From an uncultured Desulfobacterium sp. (lineage in GTDB: Bacteria; Desulfobacterota; Desulfobacteria; Desulfobacterales; Desulfobacteraceae): DNA of 19,275 nucleotides. Each line of letters opens with the position of its first letter. The stretch's first letter is position 1. The notes beneath the pieces were generated by a model that was not told where the DNA came from, ran no database searches, and saw only the letters and a list, made by a program, of their open reading frames with translations. Below, in pieces: positions 1 through 6,803 of the stretch. The position numbers and the translations under genes are program-made. The stretch is from contig CAKZLA010000562.1 of NCBI GenBank assembly GCA_937124525.1, forward strand, positions 1 to 19,275. Reading direction: 5' to 3'.

Positions 1-62
1 GATTTGAATTTGCTTGTTTAGCCATGACTGAATTTTAATGGCTTTGTCATCCTTACCCGTAC

Positions 63-308
63 TTATTGAGAACTTACGGTGATTCTTATTTCTGCGGGGG
101 TTTCATAATAATCGGTGTACCGTTTTTTATTGGGATCGTAATTGGTGCCTCCCTTGTCATAGAGATGAAGAAGATCATCGTACCGGAAGCCTGCATAGGC
201 CGTAAATAGAAAACGATCTCCCAGGTTTTGTGAAAAGTTCAACCCGGCAAGATGCCTGTCCCTGGATACTGCAATTATACTCAACATAAATCCTTTCAAC
301 ACTTTCAT
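63..308 (-). pseudogene. Signal-peptide/beta-barrel remnant (81 codons)
   Basis: I do not recognise a family. The ATG at 308 is chosen because an AAAGGAG ribosome site lies just upstream; a longer reading from 359 has none. The first 15 residues (MKVLKGFMLSIIAVS) look like the start of a signal peptide. The hydrophobic core is then cut short by charged RDRH, with no cleavage site. The rest, with alternating aromatic and polar stretches such as RFLFTAYAGFRYDDLL and a KKRYTDYYETPAEIRITV end, resembles strands of an outer-membrane barrel. The simplest reading is an internally deleted outer-membrane protein gene that kept its ribosome site and a late barrel segment. It could instead be a genuine small protein. 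Nothing nearby suggests a role. Confidence 0.4.
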
Positions 309-1015
309 TTTTTCTCCTTTTGCTTTTTCTCCGTTGAAAGGCAAATGTTTCATCATCAATTCTGATTTTAGGGTTCAAGGTTATTCATGAACCCTCTCAT
401 ATTTTGAGCCAAAGTTAGAATTGCTGGTGTTTCCACCGCTTGATTTCAAATTTTATCCCTGATAAAGTAAAAAAACGGTGGAAACATTTGCCGTCACCGG
501 GAAAGGGCAGCCATGACCTTGGCCGGGAAGGGCTGCCCTTCTCCTCTTATTTTCATATTTCCCTCTCCCAAAAAAAAAGCCACAAAGGCACAGCAGATAT
601 TCTCTGCTATTTGCCTTCGTGGCTTTATCTTTCATTAGAGGACCAAATTTTTTTGTTCTTTAAGCTGTCCTCTTCTTGAGAAACATTTTTTTTATACTGA
701 ATAATCAATTGACATTTTTTTGTCAACGGTTTTTCCAGGGCAAATCAAGGAGAGCGAATTAAAGTCCGGCAAGAGTTTTATTCGTCTTCAAGGTGGGTTT
801 TTCCGTGTCTTATAGCTCCAGTCATATGACATTATACCCGCAAACACTATTCAATCATTACTATGGGTAGTACACCAAATCATAAATAACTTTGGTAATA
901 AATAATGCAGAATACTCGGCTACCCATTTAAGGCGGGATATTATCAAGGCTTTTTATGTGGATAATTAGCTTTCAGCCTTTAAAACAAGGCTACTAAGAC
1001 GCCTGATTTTAAAGG
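309..1015. other. Gene-poor AT-rich spacer with hairpins
   Basis: No convincing gene is seen in these 700 bases. The open frames across 440-679 only read through a hairpin and poly-A/poly-T tracts. The stretch contains the terminator-like hairpin at 571-623, a small inverted repeat (TTGACA at 709-714, TGTCAA at 721-726), and most of the inverted-repeat element at 918-1039. Confidence 0.6.
571..623 (-). terminator. Long hairpin plus U-tract, dispersed copy 1
   Basis: Arms 579-590 and 612-623 pair, then 592-597 with 603-608, around a 5-base loop. Read on the minus strand, the hairpin is followed by a run of nine T. The single A/C mismatch of the plus strand becomes a G-U pair in minus-strand RNA, so the structure fits an intrinsic terminator for leftward transcription. 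A closely related hairpin with the same GCCACAAAGG foot lies at 15838-15893, so this is also a member of a dispersed repeat family. Confidence 0.6.
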
Positions 1016-1039
1016 CTATCCCGCCTTAAGTGGGTAGCC
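918..1039. repeat. 122-bp inverted-repeat element (MITE-like)
   Basis: The 23-base arms at 918-940 and 1017-1039 are reverse complements with one mismatch (ggctaccc..aaggcgggata). Inside, 976-991 and 1001-1016 form a second stem with two differences and a 9-base loop, directly abutting the right outer arm. A small TTATC/GATAA pair (941-945, 961-965) could fold the left part. The right end falls exactly where the zinc-ribbon gene departs from the expected family sequence. No target-site duplication is evident. On the plus strand the right arm is followed by eight T, so it could also act as a terminator. Confidence 0.55.
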
Positions 1040-1240
1040 TTTTTTTTCACATCTGAAACACCGGGCCAGATTCGTGACGGGATGGGTCGCTGTCTGGAAC
1101 TCATGGCAGACAGGGCACAGAAAACGAAAAACGCCTTCACTGATTTTTGAGGGGATTTGTAGTTCCTCACCAATCAGCTGCGTTATAGGTATTGCGTTTC
1201 TCAACTCAAACAATTCATGGGATGAAAATCTCTTTTTCAT
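1016..1240 (-). CDS. CHC2/DnaG-type zinc-ribbon protein, 3' end replaced
   Basis: This 74-residue protein has a four-Cys zinc ribbon: CPVC (C42, C45) and CFRC (C61, C64), about 15 residues apart, after a helical N-terminus with the phrase IPSKISEGVFRFLCPVC. It resembles the zinc-binding domain of DnaG primases as found in small stand-alone proteins of Desulfobacterales, often near mobile DNA (from memory, not checked). The ATG at 1240 is preferred over 1276 because a GGAG lies nine bases upstream and the MKK start is typical. The last residues, GYPLKAG, are encoded by the right arm of the 918-1039 inverted repeat, so the native C-terminus appears lost. Whether the product still folds is unknown; the zinc ligands themselves are intact. 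Confidence 0.55.
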   Translation of the reverse strand: MKKRFSSHELFELRNAIPITQLIGEELQIPSKISEGVFRFLCPVCHEFQTATHPVTNLARCFRCEKKGYPLKAG

Positions 1241-1516
1241 AGACAGTGTCTCCATTTTTATGGGGTCAACCACCATACATTTCCGGTGGCAGTGATAACA
1301 TTGATGCTACCATCTACTATACCTTTTGAGAGGATACCTGTCTGTTGCCTCTCAAACACAAAAACGGATTAATCTGTGAATATTTCATTCATTTTCAATT
1401 AGTTATCCATGCAATGCCTCTTGAAACTATTTTCTTATTAGTCTATCAATATCAACATGTATTTCAATCATTTAAACCCATCATGCCTCACGTTGCAAAA
1501 AGCAGCACACAAGTAT

Positions 1517-2320
1517 CTATTTTGCCGGTCCATAAAGCCCTTCCCGATATCCCTGGATATATTCCATACAGTATTCATCCTGGCCTTTCAGTGCTTCTGT
1601 GGCATAAATCAGGCCCATCATATGTTTGTGAAGCGGATTGATAATGGCGCTGTCCATGCCAGCACCCATGGCAAGAACAAGAAATGCCTGGTTGATAAAC
1701 TTACGGGCTGGCAAGTTAAAGGAAATATTGCTGGCACCGCCGGTGATATGGATGTCAGGATACTGCCCCTTGATCTCCTTGATGACATTAATAACGGTGC
1801 TGATGCCGTCCTCGGAAGTGCAAAGCATCTCAACCAGGGGATCGATATGTAACCTGGAAGGGGGAATATTGAACTCTTTGGCCCGTTCCATGGTTGCTGC
1901 AAAAACTTCAAGCCGTTTTTCCCCGCTCTGGGGAATACCTGTATCATCACAGAGCAAGGCTGCGCATTCCCATGTTGTATCCGCAATAAGAGGAAAGATC
2001 ACATCAATTTTATCCCCTTCCATGGAAACGGAATTGATTAGTCCTGGCTTTTTACAGAATTCCATTGCCTTTGCGCAGATGCCAGCGTCTGGACTGTCCA
2101 CGGCAATAGGTGTGTCAGTCACCTCCTGCACCTGGTCGATGAGCCACTTTATGGTTTCCAGTTCAACGGATACATCCGTTGAGGCGCAGGTATCTATAAA
2201 ATGGGCGCCTGCTTCCGCCTGTGTAACGGCAAGATTTTTGATGAAATCCCCGTCTTTTTCCTGAATGGCTTTTGCAACGGCAGGAATAGCTCCGTTGATT
2301 TTTTCTCCGATAATAATCAT
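1517..2320 (-). CDS. Pterin-binding methyltransferase (MtrH/MtgA-like), methylcorrinoid:tetrahydrofolate
   Basis: The 267-residue TIM-barrel protein belongs to the pterin-binding (dihydropteroate synthase-like) methyltransferases that move a methyl group between a corrinoid protein and tetrahydrofolate in the cytoplasm. Family marks include the N-terminal MIIIGEKING, HFIDTCAS near residue 40, AVDSPD at 73-78, the INSVS strand with its conserved Asn at 96, HIDPL at 158-162, and GGASNISFNLPAR at 194-206. Length is normal for MtgA/MtvA-type enzymes. An AAAGGA ribosome site precedes the ATG. It is the last gene of the leftward cluster, 121 bases after the FadL-like gene. With the corrinoid and UroD-like proteins it would complete an O- or N-demethylase-type system feeding the methyl branch of the Wood-Ljungdahl pathway. 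Methyl transfer in the reverse direction cannot be excluded. Confidence 0.85.
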   Translation of the reverse strand: MIIIGEKINGAIPAVAKAIQEKDGDFIKNLAVTQAEAGAHFIDTCASTDVSVELETIKWLIDQVQEVTDTPIAVDSPDAGICAKAMEFCKKPGLINSVSMEGDKIDVIFPLIADTTWECAALLCDDTGIPQSGEKRLEVFAATMERAKEFNIPPSRLHIDPLVEMLCTSEDGISTVINVIKEIKGQYPDIHITGGASNISFNLPARKFINQAFLVLAMGAGMDSAIINPLHKHMMGLIYATEALKGQDEYCMEYIQGYREGLYGPAK

Positions 2321-2381
2321 TGTATAAAAATCCTTTATATGAAAGAGTAGGAGTACCTAACATTCTTTCATGCTTTGTTGT

Positions 2382-2413
2382 GGGCAGGCCCGGGTCCCCC
2401 ATGCGGTCTGCCC
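2382..2413 (-). terminator. GC-rich hairpin between FadL-like and methyltransferase genes
   Basis: GGGCAG (2382-2387) pairs with CTGCCC (2408-2413), and GC-rich inner sequence can extend the stem. It lies about 30 bases past the stop of the FadL-like gene. There is no strong T-tract on the minus strand, so it may be an attenuator or a processing/stability hairpin rather than a full terminator. Confidence 0.35.
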
Positions 2414-2441
2414 GTGGCAGTTTTATAAAAATCCTTTGAGG

Positions 2442-3614
2442 TTAAAATTTGTACGTGATACCAATCATTGTGTTATAGGCATTGCCGCCATATGTTTCAT
2501 CAGGATATAATTTTGAGTCCGTGTCAGGATAGTGTATCCATGTGCCAACAAAATCAAAGCTCAAATCCGATGTCAGCCAATAACTAAATCCGGCGTTGAA
2601 AAAAAACGCTTCTCCCTCCGCATTGGCCAAAGAAAGCATTGACCAATTTTCGGGCTTTTGGCCATTGGTCTGGTAAGCCAAGCCACCCCTGAGATCAAGA
2701 ACAGGACTTGCTTTCCATTCAAAGCCGAGGCCCATGCATTGTATATTATCATAAACACTTTGGGGATTATTCGGGTCAGGCAGGTAACTGTCTGTCTCCC
2801 CGTAAAGAGACAGAATATATTGAGCGCTCACCAAAAAGTCCGGCGTCAACTGATATGATCCACCCAGAAACAATATCCATGGAAGTTCTACGATTCCACG
2901 ATGATTGGTTTTTACGCCAAATGCCATTTGAGTCCCGTCGAATCTCAAGGTCGCTGGCAATTTTACGTTGGCACCGAGCCTTAAGCCCGGCATTGCCTCG
3001 TATAACATACCAATGGAGGCTCTTCCCCCGGAAAACCCATCATCTTCTATTTTGAATTTCCCCATGGGGGTTGTCATTTCCATTTCAAGCATTGAATAGA
3101 ACAATTCCGCTGTGATTCCGATGGATAGTTGCGGTGTCACCTCTACGGCAAGGGACCCCCCAATGGCCGGCATGGCCACCGTTGCATCAAAATCGGTAAC
3201 GGGGAGCCCTCCCATATTGGCACTGGGACTGGTGATGTTCTCATATGAAAAGCTGCCCACCGCATGAGGCGCATAGATGCCGAGAGCGGCTGCCCATTTG
3301 CCGAAAGATCGACCTATGAAAATTTCCGGTATCACGGTAAGGGTATTTGTATTATCTGTGCCTCCAGAATGCTCGACATACACATCCGAATACACAAACT
3401 GGGTCTCACCGGTAAGGGTAAATTTCTCTGTATCAAGTTGGGTAAGCCCCGCCGGATTCCAGAACATAGCCGTAGGGTTATCTGCCACACCGGTGAAATT
3501 GAATCCCATACTGGTCGCCTTGATACCGACTCCATAAAATTCGAAACCGCCGGCAAAAGCGTTCGTCACTACAAAAATAAAAAACATGATAGTTAAGATT
3601 AAAGTCTTTTTCAT
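2442..3614 (-). CDS. FadL/OmpP1/TodX-family outer-membrane channel
   Basis: This 390-residue exported beta-barrel has a clear signal peptide (about residues 1-21, ending NAFA). The mature protein begins GGFEFYGVGIKATSMG, the FadL-type N-terminal hatch. It continues with GVADNPTAMFWNPAGLTQL, containing the NPAG signature, and ends in an aromatic C-terminus (GITYKF) as outer-membrane barrels do. FadL-family channels admit hydrophobic molecules such as fatty acids or aromatic hydrocarbons by lateral diffusion. Position between the UroD-like and pterin methyltransferase genes suggests the substrate of the methyl-transfer system is hydrophobic, for example a methoxylated aromatic; that link is inference. 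The start has AAAGGGAA upstream and an MKK beginning. It could be co-transcribed with the neighbours or use its own promoter in the long upstream gap. Confidence 0.85.
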   Translation of the reverse strand: MKKTLILTIMFFIFVVTNAFAGGFEFYGVGIKATSMGFNFTGVADNPTAMFWNPAGLTQLDTEKFTLTGETQFVYSDVYVEHSGGTDNTNTLTVIPEIFIGRSFGKWAAALGIYAPHAVGSFSYENITSPSANMGGLPVTDFDATVAMPAIGGSLAVEVTPQLSIGITAELFYSMLEMEMTTPMGKFKIEDDGFSGGRASIGMLYEAMPGLRLGANVKLPATLRFDGTQMAFGVKTNHRGIVELPWILFLGGSYQLTPDFLVSAQYILSLYGETDSYLPDPNNPQSVYDNIQCMGLGFEWKASPVLDLRGGLAYQTNGQKPENWSMLSLANAEGEAFFFNAGFSYWLTSDLSFDFVGTWIHYPDTDSKLYPDETYGGNAYNTMIGITYKF

Positions 3615-3675
3615 TGATTCCCTTTATTAAAATTCTTTTTCATCTATTACCTTCCCTCTCCGTTATATTATAAGT

Positions 3676-3715
3676 CTGAAGACTACTGCCTTTAGAGGAC
3701 TTTTGTGGTCTTCAG
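3676..3715. repeat. Hairpin upstream of the FadL-like gene
   Basis: CTGAAGACTAC (3676-3686) pairs with GTGGTCTTCAG (3705-3715) with one G-T position, around an 18-base loop. There is no T-tract on either side. It lies between the methyltransferase remnant and the FadL-like start, in what would be the leader of the latter. Confidence 0.45.
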
Positions 3716-3717
3716 GT

Positions 3718-3804
3718 TTATCTGTAAACACCGGTCTGTATCAGCGATGGCTTATAAGCGACTGAAGGAATTGCACCATTTATTTTTTCTCCGATAATAA
3801 TCAT
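3718..3804 (-). pseudogene. Truncated 5' remnant of a second pterin methyltransferase
   Basis: Reading from the ATG at 3804, the first 16 residues are MIIIGEKINGAIPSVA. They match the start of the intact enzyme encoded at 1517-2320 at 15 of 16 positions (Ser for Ala at residue 14). The similarity ends abruptly, and 12 unrelated residues follow before the stop at 3718. Nucleotide differences in the matching part are mostly at third codon positions, which points to an old, diverged paralogue rather than a recent copy. Neighbouring bases outside the reading frame are not shared. I infer a once complete mtgA-like gene next to the UroD-like gene, later lost by deletion. Confidence 0.75.
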
Positions 3805-3850
3805 ACACTGCACGATTTTTTACTTAATGTTTCCACAGCTATTCCCGGTC

Positions 3851-3969
3851 AAATTTAGGCATCTTTCATTCACTGGTTGACACTTTTTCACAACATTCCC
3901 TTATTTTCTGGAAATCTCTTCAAAAAAGTGTCAACTACTTTTCAGGGGATATGAAGGATGCCCAAATTT
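3851..3969. repeat. Nested imperfect inverted repeat (119 bp)
   Basis: Outer arms 3851-3869 and 3951-3969 match in 17 of 19 positions as reverse complements (aaatttaggcatctttcat). Inner arms 3876-3888 and 3923-3935 are perfect (GTTGACACTTTTT). The spacers between outer and inner arms differ in length. This could be a small non-autonomous element or the ends of a deleted insertion sequence; no transposase is present. Confidence 0.55.
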
Positions 3970-4028
3970 AGGATAACTTTTTAAAATTATTGATGTTTTA
4001 GTTTCAAACTTCAAGAAAATACCTGTAA

Positions 4029-4150
4029 ATATTCGGTTTGCTTATGTAAATGTTTGGACAGTGCCCCATATTCGCCTGTTTGGGGCTGCGTAGCATACTA
4101 ATGCTATGTGAGCAGACCAAAACAGGTGAAGATGGGGTGCTGACCGAATA
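4029..4150. repeat. Long imperfect inverted repeat flanked by TATTCGGT boxes
   Basis: Arms 4059-4096 and 4101-4142 are imperfect reverse complements around a 4-base loop (acta); both contain a CCCCAT..TTC.CCTGTTT core. Outside them, ATTCGGT at about 4031-4037 mirrors ACCGAAT at 4143-4149, and TATTCGGT recurs directly near 4249-4256. The arms are too diverged for a fresh insertion. They could form a structured RNA or be a decayed mobile-element end. Confidence 0.5.
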
Positions 4151-4311
4151 TATTACAAATACCTTGGTTAATATCAAATAATATCAAGAGGTTAAATGGC
4201 GATCGGGAATTGCTGATGTTGCCAAACAAATTGTCGGGGTTGGATTGTATATTCGGTCATCGGTTTTCGGCATTCATGGGACCGAGTTCACCCCCTGTAA
4301 AATAATTAAGT

Positions 4312-5439
4312 TCAGTCCGCATCCTGGTATGCAATACGGCTGAACTCATAGGCTGCCATGAGAAATTCAACTGGTGATGCGAAAGCTGTGTAATTAATTG
4401 CGACTCGGTAATCCTTGTACTTGTCGACCCACTCTTTAGTTGCTTTACGAATCGTCTCCCTATCACCATCCAGGGGGTAATCCGGCTGGTTAAGACCGAA
4501 AACAATCGGTTCGTCTTTGTAGGTTCTGGTCAGCATTTCATAGTCGTTCATATTCTGCGGACACCACAGGTCAACGCCTGCTTCCAGCATGGCTGGCACA
4601 AGTGTCTGCGCTTTACCGCAGCAATGCAGCTCAAAATATAGGCCCATTCCATGAACAGCATCAATGAGACGTTTATAATAAGGGACAAACATTTCCCGAC
4701 AAGTAGCAAGAGAGAAAAAACTGGACTGCTGATGTCCCCAGTCGTCATGGATCAAGACGCAATCCAGGTTATTATGGGTTTCGTTCATCCGACGGATATA
4801 TTCGATAAGCATATCGGTAGTCTTATCAAAAAGTCTATGAACCCCTACTTTTTCATCATCATCAATCAAGGCCATGGCTGCGTAGTCCACATCCATAAGC
4901 GCCATAAGCCTTTCCCACAAACCGGTCACAATGCAGAGTTGGTTTAACAGATCTGTATTCAGATACTCTTTGTTGATCTCACCAGAAGTTTTAAAATCCA
5001 GCTCATCAAGATCCGGAATTGAGACATAATCTTCCCATTTCTCTATGTCAGGCACTTTGGGGTTTCCGGGATGGACGGTGGCACCACCTGCAACTTCATT
5101 GAACTCCCACTCAAGGTCAAACCAGGAACTATGTAATTTTGTGGTTGTATATTCAGGAAATTCCTCAGCGTCAAAGATATTGCGGGATGCCATACAATCC
5201 GGATTCAGCCTGGGCCGGAGCATTCTGATATCACACATAATCCATCCACCAACAGGAATCCAGTATGGTGTTTTGCCTTCAAGCGCCATCTTGAAATTCT
5301 CTTTTGGAGTAACAGGTCTGTAAAATTGGGGTTGGGGCGGAAACTCCGGAGCTCCCATGTATTGGAGCGTTTTCGAGCTCACGGGCGAATACTGGCCAAT
5401 GGGGATCATTTCTTTAGGGGTAAATTTTTCTCTTGCCAT
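4312..5439 (-). CDS. UroD/HemE-fold corrinoid methyltransferase (MtaA/MtvB-like)
   Basis: This 375-residue protein belongs to the uroporphyrinogen-decarboxylase-like family, whose methyltransferase branch (MtaA, MtbA, MtvB-type) moves methyl groups to or from corrinoid proteins using a zinc site. Visible marks are a 45-residue N-terminal extension, VTPKENFKMALEGKTPYWIPV (44-64, split by the family's usual turn), HDDWGHQ at 231-237, and FELHCCGKAQ at 269-278, giving the H-x-C zinc ligands H272 and C274. The third, C-terminal Cys ligand of MtaA is not obvious: INYTAFA occupies that area, and C293 is the only later Cys. It follows the corrinoid gene by 184 bases on the same strand, so it is the likely substrate:corrinoid methyltransferase of the cluster. 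The true methyl donor cannot be read from sequence. True heme-pathway UroD is unlikely given the context and N-terminus. Confidence 0.8.
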   Translation of the reverse strand: MAREKFTPKEMIPIGQYSPVSSKTLQYMGAPEFPPQPQFYRPVTPKENFKMALEGKTPYWIPVGGWIMCDIRMLRPRLNPDCMASRNIFDAEEFPEYTTTKLHSSWFDLEWEFNEVAGGATVHPGNPKVPDIEKWEDYVSIPDLDELDFKTSGEINKEYLNTDLLNQLCIVTGLWERLMALMDVDYAAMALIDDDEKVGVHRLFDKTTDMLIEYIRRMNETHNNLDCVLIHDDWGHQQSSFFSLATCREMFVPYYKRLIDAVHGMGLYFELHCCGKAQTLVPAMLEAGVDLWCPQNMNDYEMLTRTYKDEPIVFGLNQPDYPLDGDRETIRKATKEWVDKYKDYRVAINYTAFASPVEFLMAAYEFSRIAYQDAD

Positions 5440-5516
5440 CTTCAGTTTTTCTCCTAAAAAGAATATTTGGCCTACCTCTCTTTAAATTTTTAAGGAAAGC
5501 CAATGGGTTGGAATAT

Positions 5517-5538
5517 GAATTTAGCGCCCTGCGGGCGG
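5517..5538. repeat. REP-like palindromic repeat, copy 1
   Basis: This 22-base unit ends in TTAGCGCCCTGCGGGCGG and contains a small stem, CGCCC (5525-5529) with GGGCG (5533-5537), around TGC. Its inverted counterpart lies at 6635-6656, matching at 21 of 22 bases. This copy sits in the spacer between the corrinoid gene and the UroD-like gene. Confidence 0.6.
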
Positions 5539-5623
5539 ATTTCTGTCCGAATCAATTTTATGAGTCATAATAATTTAGGATCTTTTTTTGGTAACAAAAA
5601 TTATAAACTCCTATATTATTCAA

Positions 5624-6259
5624 TTATGCTGCAGCAACAATTTCTTTTGCCTTGTTCGCTGCACTTCCTGCATCAGGCGCATAGGCGTCCGCACCAATTT
5701 CATCAGCAAACTCTTGGGTTACAGGCGCACCACCTACCAGGACTTTGAATCCTGACAGACCGCTGGATTTTAGCGCTTGTACAGTTCCCTGAAGTGCCGG
5801 CATGGTGGTCGTCAAAAGAGCTGAGCAAGCAACTAAGGAAACATTTTCATTTTCTTTGATAGCCTCAATGAATTTTTCAGCAGACACATCCACCCCCAAA
5901 TCTACCATTTTAAAACCTGTGCTTTCGACCATCATGCAGACAAGATTTTTTCCGATATCGTGAAGATCTCCCTGAACCGTTCCAATAACGCATGTTCCCA
6001 GTGATGTGGCAGCATCACCCGCCATATGAGGTTTAAGAACTTCTACCCCTTTTGACATAGCCTTTGCAGCGATCAGCATTTCAGGCACAAAAATTTCTCC
6101 GGAAGAAAACTTATCACCCACAACACCCATTCCAGCTACCATGGCATTCAAAATATCCATGGGTTTGCTGCCTTCGTCCAGCGCCTCCTGGACCAGCCCC
6201 GGAAGTATTTTTGCTTTACCCTTTTCAACGTTTTCCTTTACGGCATCAATTTTTGACAT
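5624..6259 (-). CDS. Corrinoid (cobalamin)-binding methyl-carrier protein (MtaC/MtvC/MttC-like)
   Basis: This 211-residue protein has the two-part layout of methyltransferase corrinoid carriers. A helical cap comes first (about 5-88, including IFVPEMLIAAKAM). A Rossmann-like B12 domain (about 89-211) follows, with GDLHDIGKNLV at 97-107; H100 is the predicted lower axial ligand of cobalt in the D-x-H-x-x-G motif. SALLTTTM at 146-153 and VGGAPV at 175-180 complete the cofactor pocket. It would carry the methyl group between the UroD-like enzyme and the pterin-dependent enzyme. An AAAGGAG site precedes the ATG. It is first in the cluster, behind a sigma-54 promoter. No RamA-type reductive activator gene is seen in the window, though such systems need one. 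Confidence 0.92.
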   Translation of the reverse strand: MSKIDAVKENVEKGKAKILPGLVQEALDEGSKPMDILNAMVAGMGVVGDKFSSGEIFVPEMLIAAKAMSKGVEVLKPHMAGDAATSLGTCVIGTVQGDLHDIGKNLVCMMVESTGFKMVDLGVDVSAEKFIEAIKENENVSLVACSALLTTTMPALQGTVQALKSSGLSGFKVLVGGAPVTQEFADEIGADAYAPDAGSAANKAKEIVAAA

Positions 6260-6357
6260 TTAAAATCTCCTTTAATTCTTTCATCAATAATGATCATAAC
6301 TATTTATCTATTTCTTTTTAAATTTTCCCTGACTAAGTCAAGGGCTCTGTCACTCAA

Positions 6358-6373
6358 TGCCATAATCGTGCCA
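6358..6373 (-). promoter_or_regulatory. Sigma-54 (-24/-12) promoter of the methyl-transfer cluster
   Basis: The minus strand reads TGGCACGATTATGGCA, against the consensus TGGCAC-N5-TTGCA: a perfect -24 element, correct spacing, and one mismatch at -12. Transcription would begin near 6347, giving a leader of about 88 bases before the corrinoid gene. A divergent sigma-54 activator gene lies upstream, which supports the call. Confidence 0.82.
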
Positions 6374-6426
6374 CAGTAGTTTGTTTTAATAATATCAACT
6401 TGTTATTAAAATAGGTTTTTTATTGT

Positions 6427-6486
6427 TTATGCAATATGGTAATTATGTGTTATGCAATAGCGTAATTTTGTTTATTTTTACGCTAT
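6427..6486 (-). promoter_or_regulatory. Candidate enhancer sites for the sigma-54 activator
   Basis: Two direct repeats, TTATGCAATA followed by a GTAATT core, occupy 6427-6444 and 6450-6467. They are 23 bases apart, about two helix turns. A perfect 9-base inverted repeat, ATAGCGTAA (6457-6465) with TTACGCTAT (6478-6486), overlaps the second. A related ACGCTATAGTAATTTTTAC stretch sits just before the activator gene, near 6753-6771. All lie 55-130 bases upstream of the -24 element, the usual place for activator binding. Confidence 0.6.
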
Positions 6487-6634
6487 TTTTCAAATAAAGA
6501 CATGCCACAGTCTTAAAGCACCCTATAAAACAGGTGAAATTATAGTTAGGTTCATTTTATTTAACTCAAGAGCCCTAAGTTCATAGTATAGGAATTTGCA
6601 TTTTTTGTTACAATAAATCAGGTCAGATAAAAGC

Positions 6635-6656
6635 CCGCCCGCAGGGCGCTAAGTTC
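6635..6656. repeat. REP-like palindromic repeat, copy 2 (inverted)
   Basis: This is the reverse complement of the unit at 5517-5538, with one mismatch. It lies in the divergent spacer between the corrinoid gene and the activator gene, so the two copies bracket the corrinoid gene and its promoter in opposite orientation. Confidence 0.6.
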
Positions 6657-6803
6657 AAAATACTTTTCAACACCCTTTAATACTGATTTGAACTTTATTT
6701 TTAATATTTTTAGCAAGTTGTTTTCAGTTTTTGGTATCAAGAAATGTGAAACACGCTATAGTAATTTTTACAAAGATATCATCATACTAAACGGAGAGTG
6801 AAA

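Larger units (their letters stand above)
3615..4311. other. Long intergenic region with gene remnant and three inverted repeats
   Basis: Nearly 700 bases separate two genes of the same cluster. The stretch holds a hairpin at 3676-3715, the methyltransferase remnant at 3718-3804, a nested imperfect inverted repeat at 3851-3969 and another at 4029-4150. From 4151 to 4311 I see no gene. A 23-codon open frame near 4190-4260 on the minus strand has no ribosome site. The region reads as decayed insertion or deletion scar. Confidence 0.6.

Noticed and set aside
976..1016. Integron attC-like site
   Set aside because: It has nested stems but lacks the conserved RYYYAAC/GTTRRRY core boxes, and no integrase is present.
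1638..2264. Long plus-strand open frame (208 codons)
   Set aside because: It is antisense to the pterin methyltransferase, which has clear family motifs; no ribosome site or recognisable domain.
2388..2402. Possible -24/-12 element before the pterin methyltransferase
   Set aside because: The spacing arises inside a GC-rich hairpin and the -24 and -12 boxes do not match the consensus.
5529..5548. Possible -24/-12 element (minus strand) before the UroD-like gene
   Set aside because: GG/GC spacing fits, but flanking bases (CGGACA, CCGC) are poor and it lies partly in the REP-like repeat.
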